From positions 1 through 64,000 of the forward strand of contig NZ_WQNI01000015.1 of assembly GCF_010993735.1 (NCBI RefSeq): a stretch of 64,000 bases of DNA, in the 5' to 3' direction. This stretch comes from Chelativorans alearensis. Lineage in GTDB: Bacteria; Pseudomonadota; Alphaproteobacteria; Rhizobiales; Rhizobiaceae. Made by a program: the position numbers and the translations under genes. Below the pieces are notes generated by a model that did not search any database, was not told where the DNA came from, and saw nothing but the letters and a program-made list of their open reading frames with translations. Every line of letters starts with the position of its first letter. Positions within the stretch are counted from its first letter, which is position 1. Of the stretch, positions 14,859 through 24,351 are shown piece after piece.

Positions 14859-17375
14859 TCAGCCGTCGGCCCTCAGCGCCGAGTTTTCCGGATCGAACGG
14901 GCTTTCCGCGATCACGGTCGCCGGGTGGAGTTTGCCCAGGATCTTGATATCGAGCCGTGTCCCCTCGCCCGCGTGTTCCGGCCGCACCATGGCAAGCGCC
15001 AGGGATTTTCCCACCCGCCAGCCATAGGCGCCGTGGGTGGCACGGCCGATGAGCTCGCCGTCGCGGTAGATCGCCTCGTTTCCGCGCGCGTCCGCATCCG
15101 TGACGTCGTGCACCTCGAGCGTGACGTATTTCCAGTTGAGCCCCTTCTCGCGTTGGGCGACAAGCGCCTCGCGGCCGATGAAATCGCCCTTGTCGGGATG
15201 CACGAAACGGTCGAGCCCGCTTTCCCAGGCCGTGTACTCGATGGAAAGCTCGCGCGGGATGAGCCGGTAGCTCTTCTCGACCGCCATCGCCGTCATGGCG
15301 CGGATGCCGAACGGCTTGATACCGAATTCTTCGCCGGCCTCCATCACCATGTCGAAGATGGCGTTCTGCATCTCCATCGGATGGTGCAGTTCCCAGCCAA
15401 GCTCGCCGACGAAATTGACGCGCAGCGCATGCGCCGTGGCGCGGCCGATGGAAACCTTCTTGCCGGTGAGCCACGGGAAGGCGGCGTTGGAGAGATCGGC
15501 GCGGGTGAGCTTCCCGAGCACGTCGCGGCTTTTCGGTCCCGCCAGCACCAGCACGCCCCACTGGGTAGTGATGGGGAACATGCGCACGCTGCCGTCCTCG
15601 GGCAGAAGCTTCATCAGCGTGTCGTGATCGTGCGCCTCGTAAGCGCCCGCCGAGACGAGGTAGAAGCCCTGCGGCTGCCGGTAGACGGTGAACTCGGAGC
15701 GCACGCCGCCGTGCTTGGTCAAGAGATGGCAAAGCGCGACGCGCCCGTTCTTCTTCGGAATGCGGTTGGCGAAGATGCCGTTCAGCCATGCCTCCGCGCC
15801 GGGTCCGCCGACCCAGCACTTGGCGAAGGCCGACATGTCGAGCAGGCCGACGCTCTCGTGGACTTGCCTCACCTCGTTGCCGACATGCTCGAAATAGTTG
15901 GAGCGCCGGAACGACCATTTCTCGACGATGCGCCCGTCTTCGAGCGCCGGCGCATGATTGTGCTTCATGAGCACGTCGGCACCGACGCCCAGTTCCTCCT
16001 CCGGCACGCGATAGCCCTCAGGGGCAAACCAGTTGGGCCGCTCCCAGCCGTAGACGGAGCCGAAGACAGCGCCAAGTTCCTTCATGCGTGCATAGCTGGG
16101 CGTGGTCTTCAAGGGCCGCGCCGCCGCCCGCTCCTCGTCCGGATAGTGCACGGTGAAGACGTTGGCATAGGCCTCCTCGTTCTTCTCCCTGAGATAGCCT
16201 TCGGTCGCATAGGGGCCGAAGCGGCGCGGGTCGACGCCCATCATGTCGATGGACGGTTCGCCCTCGACAATCCACTCGGCGAGCTGCCAACCGGCGCCGC
16301 CGGCCGCCGTCACGCCGAAGGAGTGCCCCTCGTTGAGCCAGAAGTTCTTGAGCCCCGGTGCCGGCCCGACGATGGGCGAGCCGTCGGGCGTATAGGCGAT
16401 GGCGCCGTTGTAGATCTTCTTGATGCCCACCTCGCCGAAGGCCGGCACGCGCTCGATCGCCGTCTCCACATGCGGCATGAGGCGGTCGAGGTCTTCCTGG
16501 AACAGTTCGTACTCGCTGTCCTGCGACGGGCCGTCGACATAGCAGCAGGGCGCGCCCGCCTCGTAGGGGCCGAGCAAGAGCCCGCCGTTCTCCTCGCGCA
16601 TGTACCAGGAGGAGTCGCTTTCCCTGAGCACGCCCATCTCCGGCAGGCCCTTTCTCTTGCGCTCGACGATGGCCGGGTGCGGCTCGGTGACGATGTACTG
16701 GTGCTCGACCGGGATCACCGGCACGTCGAGCCCCACCATCTGGCCTGTTTTGCGGGCAAAATTGCCGGTCGCCGAGACCACGTGCTCGGCCAGGATGTCA
16801 CCCTTGTCGGTCTTCACCAGCCATTTGTCGTCCGCCTGGCGCTCGATGGCGGTGACGGCGGTGTTGCGGTAGATGGTGGCACCGAGATCGCGCGCGCCCT
16901 TGGCCAGCGCCTGCGTGAGGTCGGCGGGCTGGATGTAGCCGTCGCCCGGATGCTGGATGGCGCCCAGGAGCCCCTCGGTCTCGCACAGCGGCCAGATTTC
17001 CTTCACCTGCTCCGGCGTGAGGATATTGACGGGCACGCCGATCGTCTCGGCGATGCCGGCGTAATACATGAATTCGTCCCAACGGTCCTTGGTGCGGGCG
17101 AGGCGGATGTTCGAGCACTGGGTGAAGCCGACATTCATGCCGGTCTCGCGCTGAAGCTCCTGGTAGAACTTCACCGAGTATTTGTGGATCTGGCCGACCG
17201 AGTAGCTCATGTTGAAGAGCGGCAGGAGGCCCGCGGCATGCCAGGTGGAGCCGGAGGTCAGCTCCTTGCGCTCGACGAGGACGACGTCCGACCAGCCCTT
17301 CCTGGCCAGGTGGTAGAGCGTGGAGACGCCGACCACGCCTCCACCGATGACGACTGCGCGTGCCTGGGATTTCAT
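14859..17375 (-). CDS. Dimethylglycine/sarcosine dehydrogenase-type FAD-folate flavoprotein
   Basis: 838 residues from ATG 17375, which starts directly with the FAD-binding segment (VVIGGGVVGVSTLYHLARKG; GxGxxG at 11-16). A 63-codon upstream extension is open but unlike the family. Residues 1-~390 are the DAO oxidase domain, then an FAO_M-type linker, then a GCV_T folate-binding domain and its C-terminal barrel. These enzymes oxidatively demethylate dimethylglycine or sarcosine and pass the carbon to tetrahydrofolate. It is divergent from soxBDAG, so dimethylglycine is the more likely substrate. Confidence 0.88.
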   Translation of the reverse strand: MKSQARAVVIGGGVVGVSTLYHLARKGWSDVVLVERKELTSGSTWHAAGLLPLFNMSYSVGQIHKYSVKFYQELQRETGMNVGFTQCSNIRLARTKDRWDEFMYYAGIAETIGVPVNILTPEQVKEIWPLCETEGLLGAIQHPGDGYIQPADLTQALAKGARDLGATIYRNTAVTAIERQADDKWLVKTDKGDILAEHVVSATGNFARKTGQMVGLDVPVIPVEHQYIVTEPHPAIVERKRKGLPEMGVLRESDSSWYMREENGGLLLGPYEAGAPCCYVDGPSQDSEYELFQEDLDRLMPHVETAIERVPAFGEVGIKKIYNGAIAYTPDGSPIVGPAPGLKNFWLNEGHSFGVTAAGGAGWQLAEWIVEGEPSIDMMGVDPRRFGPYATEGYLREKNEEAYANVFTVHYPDEERAAARPLKTTPSYARMKELGAVFGSVYGWERPNWFAPEGYRVPEEELGVGADVLMKHNHAPALEDGRIVEKWSFRRSNYFEHVGNEVRQVHESVGLLDMSAFAKCWVGGPGAEAWLNGIFANRIPKKNGRVALCHLLTKHGGVRSEFTVYRQPQGFYLVSAGAYEAHDHDTLMKLLPEDGSVRMFPITTQWGVLVLAGPKSRDVLGKLTRADLSNAAFPWLTGKKVSIGRATAHALRVNFVGELGWELHHPMEMQNAIFDMVMEAGEEFGIKPFGIRAMTAMAVEKSYRLIPRELSIEYTAWESGLDRFVHPDKGDFIGREALVAQREKGLNWKYVTLEVHDVTDADARGNEAIYRDGELIGRATHGAYGWRVGKSLALAMVRPEHAGEGTRLDIKILGKLHPATVIAESPFDPENSALRADG

Positions 17376-17637
17376 GGTGCCCTTGTCCTGGTGACTTGTC
17401 CTGGTGAGTTGAAACCGCAACCCGATCTTCAGAACAGCCAGTATGTCGATGCGGGTCCGTGCGGCAATCGCTTGTTTGCGACACGCCGCAACCGCCCTAC
17501 GACTTGGGCGCCAGGCCGCGTGGTGGCCATAGGGTGGCGGCAGGTCGCCCCTGTGAAAACCCATGGCGCATTATTTGCCTTGATGGCCCTTGCTGCCCTA
17601 TAGCTTCCTCACCCGTGGGGAACGAACGGCGGCCTCG
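17376..17637. promoter_or_regulatory. Divergent promoter region of the dimethylglycine and sarcosine oxidase genes
   Basis: About 260 bp between the two divergent catabolic units. Two exact tandem copies of CTTGTCCTGGTGA (17382-17394 and 17395-17407) lie in the leader of the minus-strand gene. TGTCG near 17437 and CGACA near 17479 are inverted partners ~35 bp apart, with GTGCGGCAA between them. Control by the GbdR-like regulator is plausible, but I cannot identify its site. Confidence 0.45.
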
Positions 17638-18897
17638 ATGGCGGAATATTCTGCGCTTTCGCTTCTAAAAAATGCATTGACCGGCAATCGGGACTGGAAG
17701 CCGGCCTGGCGCAAGCCGGAGCCGAAGCCGTCCTATGACGTGATCATCATCGGCGGCGGCGGGCATGGCCTGGCGACGGCCTATTACCTTGCCAAGGAGC
17801 ACGGTATCACCAACGTCGCGGTGCTGGAGAAGGGTTGGCTCGGCTCCGGCAATATCGGCCGCAACACCACCATCGTGCGTTCAAACTATCTGCTGCCCGA
17901 ATCCGTCCGCTTCTACGATTTCTCGGTGAAGCTGTGGGAAAACCTGTCGCACGAACTGAACTACAACGTGATGTTCTCCCAGCGCGGCATCCTGAACCTC
18001 GCCCACTCGCCGTCCCAGGCCGACGACTATATCCGCCGCGGCAACGCCATGTGCCATGGCGGCGGCGACGGGGTGTGGCTGACGCCGGCAGAGATCGCCC
18101 GCAAGGTGCCGGGCGTCGACCTTTCACGCTCCGCCCGCTTCCCCGTTATCGGCGGTCTCCTGCAGCCGCGCGCGGGAACGGCCCGGCACGACGCGGTGGC
18201 CTGGGGGTATGCGCGGGCCGCGGACCGGCGCGGTGTCGATATCCTCGAGAACTGCGAGGTGACGGGCTTCCTGCGCGACGGCGAGAAGATCGCCGGCGTC
18301 GTCACCACGCGCGGCGAAATCCGCGCGAAGAAAGTGGCGGTCGCCGTGGCCGGCAGCACCAGCCGGCTGATGGGGATGGCGGGCATCGACCGGTTCCCCA
18401 TCGAGAGCCACGTGCTGCAAGCCTTCGTCTCGGAAGCCATAAAGCCCTTCGTCGACTGCGTGGTCACCTTCGGCGGCGGCCATCTCTATATGTCCCAGTC
18501 GGACAAGGGCGGCCTCGTCTTCGGCGGCGACCTCGACGGCTACAACTCCTACGCCCAGCGCGGCAACCTGCCGCTGGTGGAAGAAGTGATGGGCGAGATG
18601 GTGGCCATGTTCCCCGCCGTCGCGCGCCTGCGCCTCCTGCGCTCCTGGGGCGGCATCATGGACATGTCCATGGACGGTTCGCCCATCATCACTGGAGGGC
18701 CGCTGCCCGGCATGTATCTGAATTGCGGCTGGTGCTACGGCGGCTTCAAGGCGACGCCAGCTTCGGGCTTCTCCTTCGCCTGGACCATCGCCAAGGACGA
18801 GCCGCACGCCGTCAACGCGCCCTTCACGCTGTCGCGCTTCGAGCGCGGCGCCGTCATCGACGAAAAGGGCCAGGGGCCCACGCCGAAGCTGCATTGA
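17638..18897 (+). CDS. soxB: Sarcosine oxidase, beta subunit
   Basis: 419 residues from ATG 17638, matching the family start (MAEYSALSLLKNALTG). Residues 33-45 carry the FAD-binding GGGGHG, and LGSGNIGRNTTIVRSNYL follows, which is characteristic of SoxB. It is the catalytic flavin subunit of the heterotetrameric enzyme that oxidises sarcosine to glycine. The subunit also anchors a covalent FMN. First gene of soxBDAG with only 13 bp to soxD. Confidence 0.95.
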   Translation: MAEYSALSLLKNALTGNRDWKPAWRKPEPKPSYDVIIIGGGGHGLATAYYLAKEHGITNVAVLEKGWLGSGNIGRNTTIVRSNYLLPESVRFYDFSVKLWENLSHELNYNVMFSQRGILNLAHSPSQADDYIRRGNAMCHGGGDGVWLTPAEIARKVPGVDLSRSARFPVIGGLLQPRAGTARHDAVAWGYARAADRRGVDILENCEVTGFLRDGEKIAGVVTTRGEIRAKKVAVAVAGSTSRLMGMAGIDRFPIESHVLQAFVSEAIKPFVDCVVTFGGGHLYMSQSDKGGLVFGGDLDGYNSYAQRGNLPLVEEVMGEMVAMFPAVARLRLLRSWGGIMDMSMDGSPIITGGPLPGMYLNCGWCYGGFKATPASGFSFAWTIAKDEPHAVNAPFTLSRFERGAVIDEKGQGPTPKLH

Positions 18898-18910
18898 GGA
18901 AAAAAGAAGA

Positions 18911-19192
18911 ATGCTGATCCCCTGCCCTCACTGCGGCCCGCGCGATGTCTCGGAATTCTCCTACCAGGGCGATGCCACGCGCACCCGCCCCGACCCCGCT
19001 TCCACCGACATGAAGGCCTGGCACGACTACGTCTATAACCGCCCGAACCCGGCCGGCCCGCACCGCGAATACTGGCAGCATGCGGGCGGCTGCCGGGTGC
19101 ATCTCCTCCTCACACGCGACACGCTGACCCACGAGGTCCAGGCCGTCGCCTTCGCCCGCGCGGGCCTCAACGAGGGTGCCGGTAAGCCATGA
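18911..19192 (+). CDS. soxD: Sarcosine oxidase, delta subunit
   Basis: 93 residues. The N-terminal CPHCGPRDVSEF plus HAGGC later provide the Cys/His zinc ligands of SoxD. REYWQHAGGCR is diagnostic. It is the small zinc-binding subunit of heterotetrameric sarcosine oxidase. Its stop overlaps the soxA start by four bases. Confidence 0.95.
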   Translation: MLIPCPHCGPRDVSEFSYQGDATRTRPDPASTDMKAWHDYVYNRPNPAGPHREYWQHAGGCRVHLLLTRDTLTHEVQAVAFARAGLNEGAGKP

Positions 19193-22179
19193 GCGCGCGC
19201 CGTATCCCGACCGGCGGGCTGATCGACCGCAGCCGCACGGTTCCCTTCACCTTCGACGGCAAGGCCTATACGGGCTTCGCCGGCGACACGCTGGCCGCCG
19301 CGCTTCTGGCGAACGGCATCACGCTCATTGGCCGCTCGTTCAAATACCACCGCCCGCGCGGCGTCTTCACCGCCGGCGTGGACGAGCCGAACGCGCTGGT
19401 GACAGTCTTCAAGGACGGCGTGCGCGAGCCGAACATCCCGGCCACGCAGATCGAGCTTTACGAGGGCCTCGTGGCGGAGAGCCAGAACCGCTTCCCCTCG
19501 CTCGATTACGATATCAGCGCCCTGAACCAGCTCGCCGGGCCGCTCTTCGGCGCCGGCTTCTATTACAAGACCTTCATGGGGCCGGTTGTCGGCCCGCTCA
19601 AGGGCACCCGCTTCTGGATGTTCTGCGAGCATTTCATCCGCCGCGCGGCGGGGCTCGGCCGTGCCGGCTACGACAAGGATCCCGCCCGCTACGAGCGCAT
19701 GAATGCCTTTTGCGACGTGCTCGTGGTGGGTGCCGGGCCCGCGGGGCTGATGGCGGCCGAGGCTGCCGCCAAGGCGGGAAAGCGCGTCATCCTGGCCGAG
19801 CAGGAGCCGCGCGCCGGCGGCGCCGCCAACTGGTCTGGCGAGACGATCGGCGGCAAGCCGGCGGCCCTGTGGGCCGAGGCGGCGGCGGAGCGGCTCGCCG
19901 CCATGGACAACGTCCGGCTCCTGACGCGCACGGCGGTCTGGGGCTATTACGACGGCAACAATCTGGCCGCGCTCGAGCGCGTTGGTGACCACCTGGCCGC
20001 GGCCCCCAAGGGCGCGCCGCGCCACCGGCACTGGTCCATACGCGCGGAGAAGGTGGTGCTCGCAACAGGCAGCTTCGAGCGACCGATTGTCTTTCCGGGC
20101 AACGACCGGCCGGGCGTCATGCTTGCTGGCGCGGCCGAGCGTTATGCCAATCAGTTCGGCGTGCTGCCGGGTGAGAAGATCGCCATCTTCACCAACAACG
20201 ACGGCGCCTACCGCGCCGCCGCGGCGCTGAAGAAAGCGGGCGGCGCCGTGGTCGCCATCCTCGACGTGCGGCCGGAGATTTCAGCCGCGGCGCGGGCGCT
20301 TGCCGAGGAAGCGGGCGTTGTGCCGCTTCTTGGCCACGCGGTGGCGGGCACCGCCGGCAAACGGCTTGCGAAAGTGCTGATACAACGCTTCGACGCCGCC
20401 ACCGGCCGCCTGTCCGGCGACGTGCGGCCCGTCGAAGCCGACTGCCTCGCCGTCTCCGGCGGCTGGTCGCCGGCGATCCATCTGGCAAGCCAGGCCGGCC
20501 GCAACCCCGCCTGGGACGACCGGCTCAACGCCTTCCTGCCGCCGCAGCCGACACAGGAATGGACGGGCGCCGGCGCCTTCACCGGGGCGATGAGCACGGC
20601 GGAAGCGCTGTCGAGCGGCCGCGACGCGGGCCTGATCGCCGCCGGCAAGAAGGCTTCGCGCGCCAAGCTGCCCGAAGTCGCCGCCCCGCCGCTCGAGGCG
20701 GGCCCCGCCCCCGTCTTCGAGATCAAGGCGGAGGGCAAGGCCTTCGTCGACCTGCAGAACGACGTGACGGCCGATGACGTGCGGCTGGCCCACCGCGAGG
20801 GCTTCGTCTCCGTCGAGCACCTGAAGCGCTACACCACGCTCGGCATGGCGACCGACCAGGGCAAGACCTCCAACGTGCCCGGATTGGCCATCATGGCCGG
20901 CGCGCGCGGCCTGGCTATCCCCGAGGTCGGCACCACCCGCTTCCGCCCGCCCTTCTCGCCTGTCTCCATCGGTTCGCTGGCGGCGGAGAAGCATGGGCAT
21001 TTCAAGCCCGACCGGCTCACCCCCATGCACGACTGGCATGTGGAGCGCGGCGCGCGCATGATGGAGGTTGGCCTGTGGCACCGGCCGATGGTCTATGGCG
21101 AGGCGGGCGAGACGGTCGAGCAGACCTATATCCGCGAGGCCGCCACTGTCCGCGCCTCGGTCGGCATCGTCGACGTTTCCACGCTCGGCAAGATCGCCGT
21201 GAAGGGGCCGGACGCGGCGGAATTCCTCGACCGCGTCTACACCAACATGTTCTCGACGCTGGCCGTCGGCAAGGCGCGCTACGGCCTGATGCTGCGTGAG
21301 GACGGCATCGCGCTCGACGACGGCACCACCTGGCGGCTCGGCGAGCACGACTTCCTGATGACGACCACCACGGCGAACGCCGGCAAGGTGATGCAGCATC
21401 TGGAATATTATCTCGACGTGGTGTGGCCGGACCTGAAGGTGCACCTGGCCTCCGTCACCGACCAATGGGCGGGTGCCGCCGTGGCGGGGCCGAATGCGCG
21501 CAAGGTTCTGGAAGCGTGCGTGACGGAAACGGCAGTGGACAACGAGGCCCTGCCCTTCATGGGGATCGTGCATGGCGGGATCGCCGGCGCGCCGGTGATG
21601 ATCTGCCGCCTCTCCTTCTCCGGGGAGCTCGCCTACGAGGTCTATTGCGGCGCTGGCCACGGCACGCATGTGTGGGAAGCTCTGATGGAGGCTGGCGAGG
21701 CTTTCGGCATCACGCCCTACGGCATGGAGGCGCTGGGAACGCTGCGCATCGAGAAGGGCCACGTGACGGGCGCGGAGATCGACGGCCGCACGACGGCGCG
21801 CGACCTTTACCTCGACTGGATGCTGTCGAAGAAAAAGCCCTTCATCGGCTCCGCCCTGATGGACCGCGAAGGTCTCATCGATACGAACCGCATCCGCCTT
21901 GTCGGCGTCGTCTCGCTGGACGGCCGGCCGCTCGGCGGCGGCGCGCATATCGTGGAAAAGGGCAGCCTCGAAGAACTGGGCGAGAGCATCGGCCACATCA
22001 CCGCCTTCTGCTATTCGCCGGCGCTTTCGAAATATATCGGCCTGGCGCTGGTCAAGGGCGGCAAGGCACGGCATGGCACGCGCGCCTTCGTCTCCGATGC
22101 GCTGCGGAAGCGTTTTGGGCCGGTGGAGATCGTCAGCCACCACTTCTTCGATCCGGAAGGGAGCCGCATGCATGGTTGA
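19189..22179 (+). CDS. soxA: Sarcosine oxidase, alpha subunit
   Basis: 996 residues, the usual size. The N-terminus is a ferredoxin-like fold without cluster cysteines. An FAD/NAD-binding domain begins at GAGPAG (181-186), with a second dinucleotide region around residue 300. The C-terminal ~400 residues are a GCV_T tetrahydrofolate-binding domain (LHREDGIALDDGTTWRL region) that captures formaldehyde as 5,10-methylene-THF. Overlaps soxD by 4 bp and soxG by 8 bp. Confidence 0.96.
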   Translation: MSARRIPTGGLIDRSRTVPFTFDGKAYTGFAGDTLAAALLANGITLIGRSFKYHRPRGVFTAGVDEPNALVTVFKDGVREPNIPATQIELYEGLVAESQNRFPSLDYDISALNQLAGPLFGAGFYYKTFMGPVVGPLKGTRFWMFCEHFIRRAAGLGRAGYDKDPARYERMNAFCDVLVVGAGPAGLMAAEAAAKAGKRVILAEQEPRAGGAANWSGETIGGKPAALWAEAAAERLAAMDNVRLLTRTAVWGYYDGNNLAALERVGDHLAAAPKGAPRHRHWSIRAEKVVLATGSFERPIVFPGNDRPGVMLAGAAERYANQFGVLPGEKIAIFTNNDGAYRAAAALKKAGGAVVAILDVRPEISAAARALAEEAGVVPLLGHAVAGTAGKRLAKVLIQRFDAATGRLSGDVRPVEADCLAVSGGWSPAIHLASQAGRNPAWDDRLNAFLPPQPTQEWTGAGAFTGAMSTAEALSSGRDAGLIAAGKKASRAKLPEVAAPPLEAGPAPVFEIKAEGKAFVDLQNDVTADDVRLAHREGFVSVEHLKRYTTLGMATDQGKTSNVPGLAIMAGARGLAIPEVGTTRFRPPFSPVSIGSLAAEKHGHFKPDRLTPMHDWHVERGARMMEVGLWHRPMVYGEAGETVEQTYIREAATVRASVGIVDVSTLGKIAVKGPDAAEFLDRVYTNMFSTLAVGKARYGLMLREDGIALDDGTTWRLGEHDFLMTTTTANAGKVMQHLEYYLDVVWPDLKVHLASVTDQWAGAAVAGPNARKVLEACVTETAVDNEALPFMGIVHGGIAGAPVMICRLSFSGELAYEVYCGAGHGTHVWEALMEAGEAFGITPYGMEALGTLRIEKGHVTGAEIDGRTTARDLYLDWMLSKKKPFIGSALMDREGLIDTNRIRLVGVVSLDGRPLGGGAHIVEKGSLEELGESIGHITAFCYSPALSKYIGLALVKGGKARHGTRAFVSDALRKRFGPVEIVSHHFFDPEGSRMHG

Positions 22180-22756
22180 GCGCGTCTCTCCCCTGGGCGA
22201 GGCCTTCCGGCCCGGCACCTACGGCAATCTGGCCGAAGGCCCCGGCGTGACGCTGACCGAGGCGACGCCCGCCGCGATCGCCGAAGCCTCCGCCTTTCCG
22301 GGCAGCACTGAGCCGCTCCTCGCCGCCATCGAGACGGTCACCGGGCTCTCCCTCCCCGCGACGCCGGGCGCCGGCGCCGTGGGCGACGGCGCTGCCGTCT
22401 TCGCAATCGGACCGGGGCGCTATCTGGTTTCCGGGGCCGAAGGGCTGAGTGCGAGCCTGCAGGCTGCCGTAGCGCTCGATATCGGCACCGTCACCGACCT
22501 TTCCCACGGCCGCGCCGCCCTGCGCATCGCCGGCCCGCGCGCCGAATGGGTGCTTGCCAAACTCTTCGCGCTCGATTTCTCGCCCGCCGCCTTTCCAGTC
22601 GGGGAAGGCCGTGCCACCGCTCATCACGACGTCTTTGCCCACATCCAGCGTACAGGCGGCGACCAGTTCGACATCTACGTCTTCCGCTCCTTCGCCCGCG
22701 CCTTCTGGCAGGAGCTATGCGCGGCGGCGGAGGAAACGGGCTACGAGGTAGGATAG
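22172..22756 (+). CDS. soxG: Sarcosine oxidase, gamma subunit
   Basis: 194 residues. It overlaps soxA by eight bases. Family features are the TDLSHGRAALRIAGPRAEWV segment and the closing HIQRTGGDQFDIYVFRSFA, typical of SoxG. It is the structural gamma subunit completing soxBDAG. A folate-cycle gene such as glyA, folD or purU is often attached to this operon elsewhere but is absent here. Confidence 0.93.
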   Translation: MVERVSPLGEAFRPGTYGNLAEGPGVTLTEATPAAIAEASAFPGSTEPLLAAIETVTGLSLPATPGAGAVGDGAAVFAIGPGRYLVSGAEGLSASLQAAVALDIGTVTDLSHGRAALRIAGPRAEWVLAKLFALDFSPAAFPVGEGRATAHHDVFAHIQRTGGDQFDIYVFRSFARAFWQELCAAAEETGYEVG

Positions 22757-22982
22757 GGCGCCCACTCCTCGCCCCCACGAAGTGGGAGAGGTGGATCGCG
22801 CGGAACGCGAGGCGATGAGGAGGCCGGCTCGGCGGCGCCACTTGCGCGGGTGTTACCCACGACGGGCATCTTGTCGGATCGAAGCAGGAGTGAATGGAAG
22901 AGGCGGCGCCGTTGCCCCCTCACCGACCCCGCCATGCGGGGCCACCTCTCCCCCACATTCGTGGGGGCGAGGAGTGGCGCCC
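22756..22982. repeat. Long inverted repeat with CACCTCTCCCCC core, copy 1
   Basis: Arm 22756-22794 and arm 22942-22982 are near-perfect reverse complements (GGGCGCC...ACTCCTCGCCCCCACGA with GGGAGAGGTGG) around a ~147-bp centre. The spacer between soxG and recA (22757-23034) consists almost wholly of this element. A very similar structure occurs at 57804-57948. No gene is visible in it. Confidence 0.8.
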
Positions 22983-23034
22983 TTCATCTCCCCTCGCGCG
23001 TCCTCACGCCGCAATCTTCTCGGGAGAGAGAAGC

Positions 23035-24123
23035 TCAGCCTTCGGCGGCGTCGTCCAGGTCGTCGTCGTCGCCACGGGCCTCGTCGAGGAACTGCTCGGC
23101 GATCAGCCCGGCGTTCTGCCGCAGGGTCAGCTCGATCTCGCGCGCAACCTCGGGATTGTCGCGCAGGAACTGCTTGGCATTCTCGCGCCCCTGGCCGAGG
23201 CGCTGGGAGTTGTAGGAGAACCAGGCGCCCGATTTTTCAACCGTGCCGGCCTTGATGCCGAGATCGATCAGCTCGCCGGTCTTCGACACGCCTTCGCCAT
23301 ACATGATGTCGAACTCGACCTGCTTGAAGGGCGGGGCCAGCTTGTTCTTGACGACCTTGACGCGGGTCTGGTTGCCGACGGTCTCGTCACGGTCCTTGAC
23401 CGCGCCGATACGGCGGATGTCGAGGCGCACGGACGCATAGAACTTCAGGGCGTTGCCGCCCGTCGTCGTCTCCGGCGAGCCGAACATGACGCCGATCTTC
23501 ATGCGGATCTGGTTGATGAAGATCACCATGGTGTTGGAGCGCGAGATGGAGGCCGTCAGCTTTCTGAGCGCCTGGCTCATCAGGCGGGCCTGCATGCCGG
23601 GCAGCGAATCGCCCATCTCGCCCTCGATCTCGGCGCGCGGGGTGAGAGCGGCGACGGAATCGACGACGATAACGTCGAGCGCGCCCGAGCGCACCAGCGT
23701 GTCGCATATCTCCAGCGCCTGCTCGCCCGTATCGGGCTGCGAGATGAGCAGGTTTTCCAGGTCCACGCCCAGCTTGCGCGCGTAGACGGGGTCGAGCGCA
23801 TGCTCGGCGTCGATGAAGCCGCAGATGCCGCCCTTCTTCTGTGCCTCGGACACCGTGTGGAGCGCCAGCGTCGTCTTGCCCGAGCTTTCCGGTCCGTAGA
23901 TCTCGATGATTCGCCCGCGCGGCAAGCCACCGACGCCGAGCGCGATATCGAGGCCAAGCGAGCCGGTGGGGATGGTTTCGATTTCGACCACGCGGTCGTT
24001 GGCTCCCAGCCGCATGATCGAGCCCTTGCCGAAGGCCCGCTCGATCTGCGAAAGCGCCGCGTCCAATGCCTTGGATTTATCCACCGACTTTTCCTCTACA
24101 AGCCGCAACGAATTCTGAGCCAT
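23035..24123 (-). CDS. recA: RecA recombinase
   Basis: 362 residues from ATG 24123 ([20 protein letters not shown]); the ATG eight codons upstream is less like the family. Walker A is GPESSGKT (77-84), and the DNA-binding loops [19 protein letters not shown] and [17 protein letters not shown](T) are intact. The acidic C-terminus ([16 protein letters not shown]) is typical of rhizobial RecA. It mediates homologous recombination and LexA cleavage in the SOS response. Preceded by a LexA-like box. Confidence 0.98.
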   Translation of the reverse strand: MAQNSLRLVEEKSVDKSKALDAALSQIERAFGKGSIMRLGANDRVVEIETIPTGSLGLDIALGVGGLPRGRIIEIYGPESSGKTTLALHTVSEAQKKGGICGFIDAEHALDPVYARKLGVDLENLLISQPDTGEQALEICDTLVRSGALDVIVVDSVAALTPRAEIEGEMGDSLPGMQARLMSQALRKLTASISRSNTMVIFINQIRMKIGVMFGSPETTTGGNALKFYASVRLDIRRIGAVKDRDETVGNQTRVKVVKNKLAPPFKQVEFDIMYGEGVSKTGELIDLGIKAGTVEKSGAWFSYNSQRLGQGRENAKQFLRDNPEVAREIELTLRQNAGLIAEQFLDEARGDDDDLDDAAEG

Positions 24124-24183
24124 GATACAACACCCCTCTAACGTCAATGGAAGCCGCGCGGGCCAATTTCCCTATATTTTTGT

Positions 24184-24198
24184 GTACCTCTTTTGTTC
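24184..24198 (-). promoter_or_regulatory. Near-consensus alphaproteobacterial LexA (SOS) box of recA
   Basis: On the minus strand this reads GAAC-N7-GTAC; the alphaproteobacterial LexA consensus is GAAC-N7-GAAC (GTTC-N7-GTTC). It lies about 61 bp before the recA start, the expected promoter distance. A weaker GTTC-N7-GTCC follows further upstream near 24249. One mismatch in the second half-site is noted. Confidence 0.6.
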
Positions 24199-24351
24199 CG
24201 ACTTGGCAATAGGGATCATGTTTCTGTTTTTAAACGATAATTCCACCTTGTTCTATTTTTGTCCCTACCCCGGAGCGAAAATGCGCAGCGTTTTTGAGGC
24301 AAATGAACGCGTTCCTAATGCGAACGGGTCGAATGCAAGCGGGGGAACGCC

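Noticed and set aside
14844-17603. Over 900-codon plus-strand frame opposite the dimethylglycine dehydrogenase
   Set aside because: The minus-strand protein has clear FAD and folate domains; the plus frame has none.
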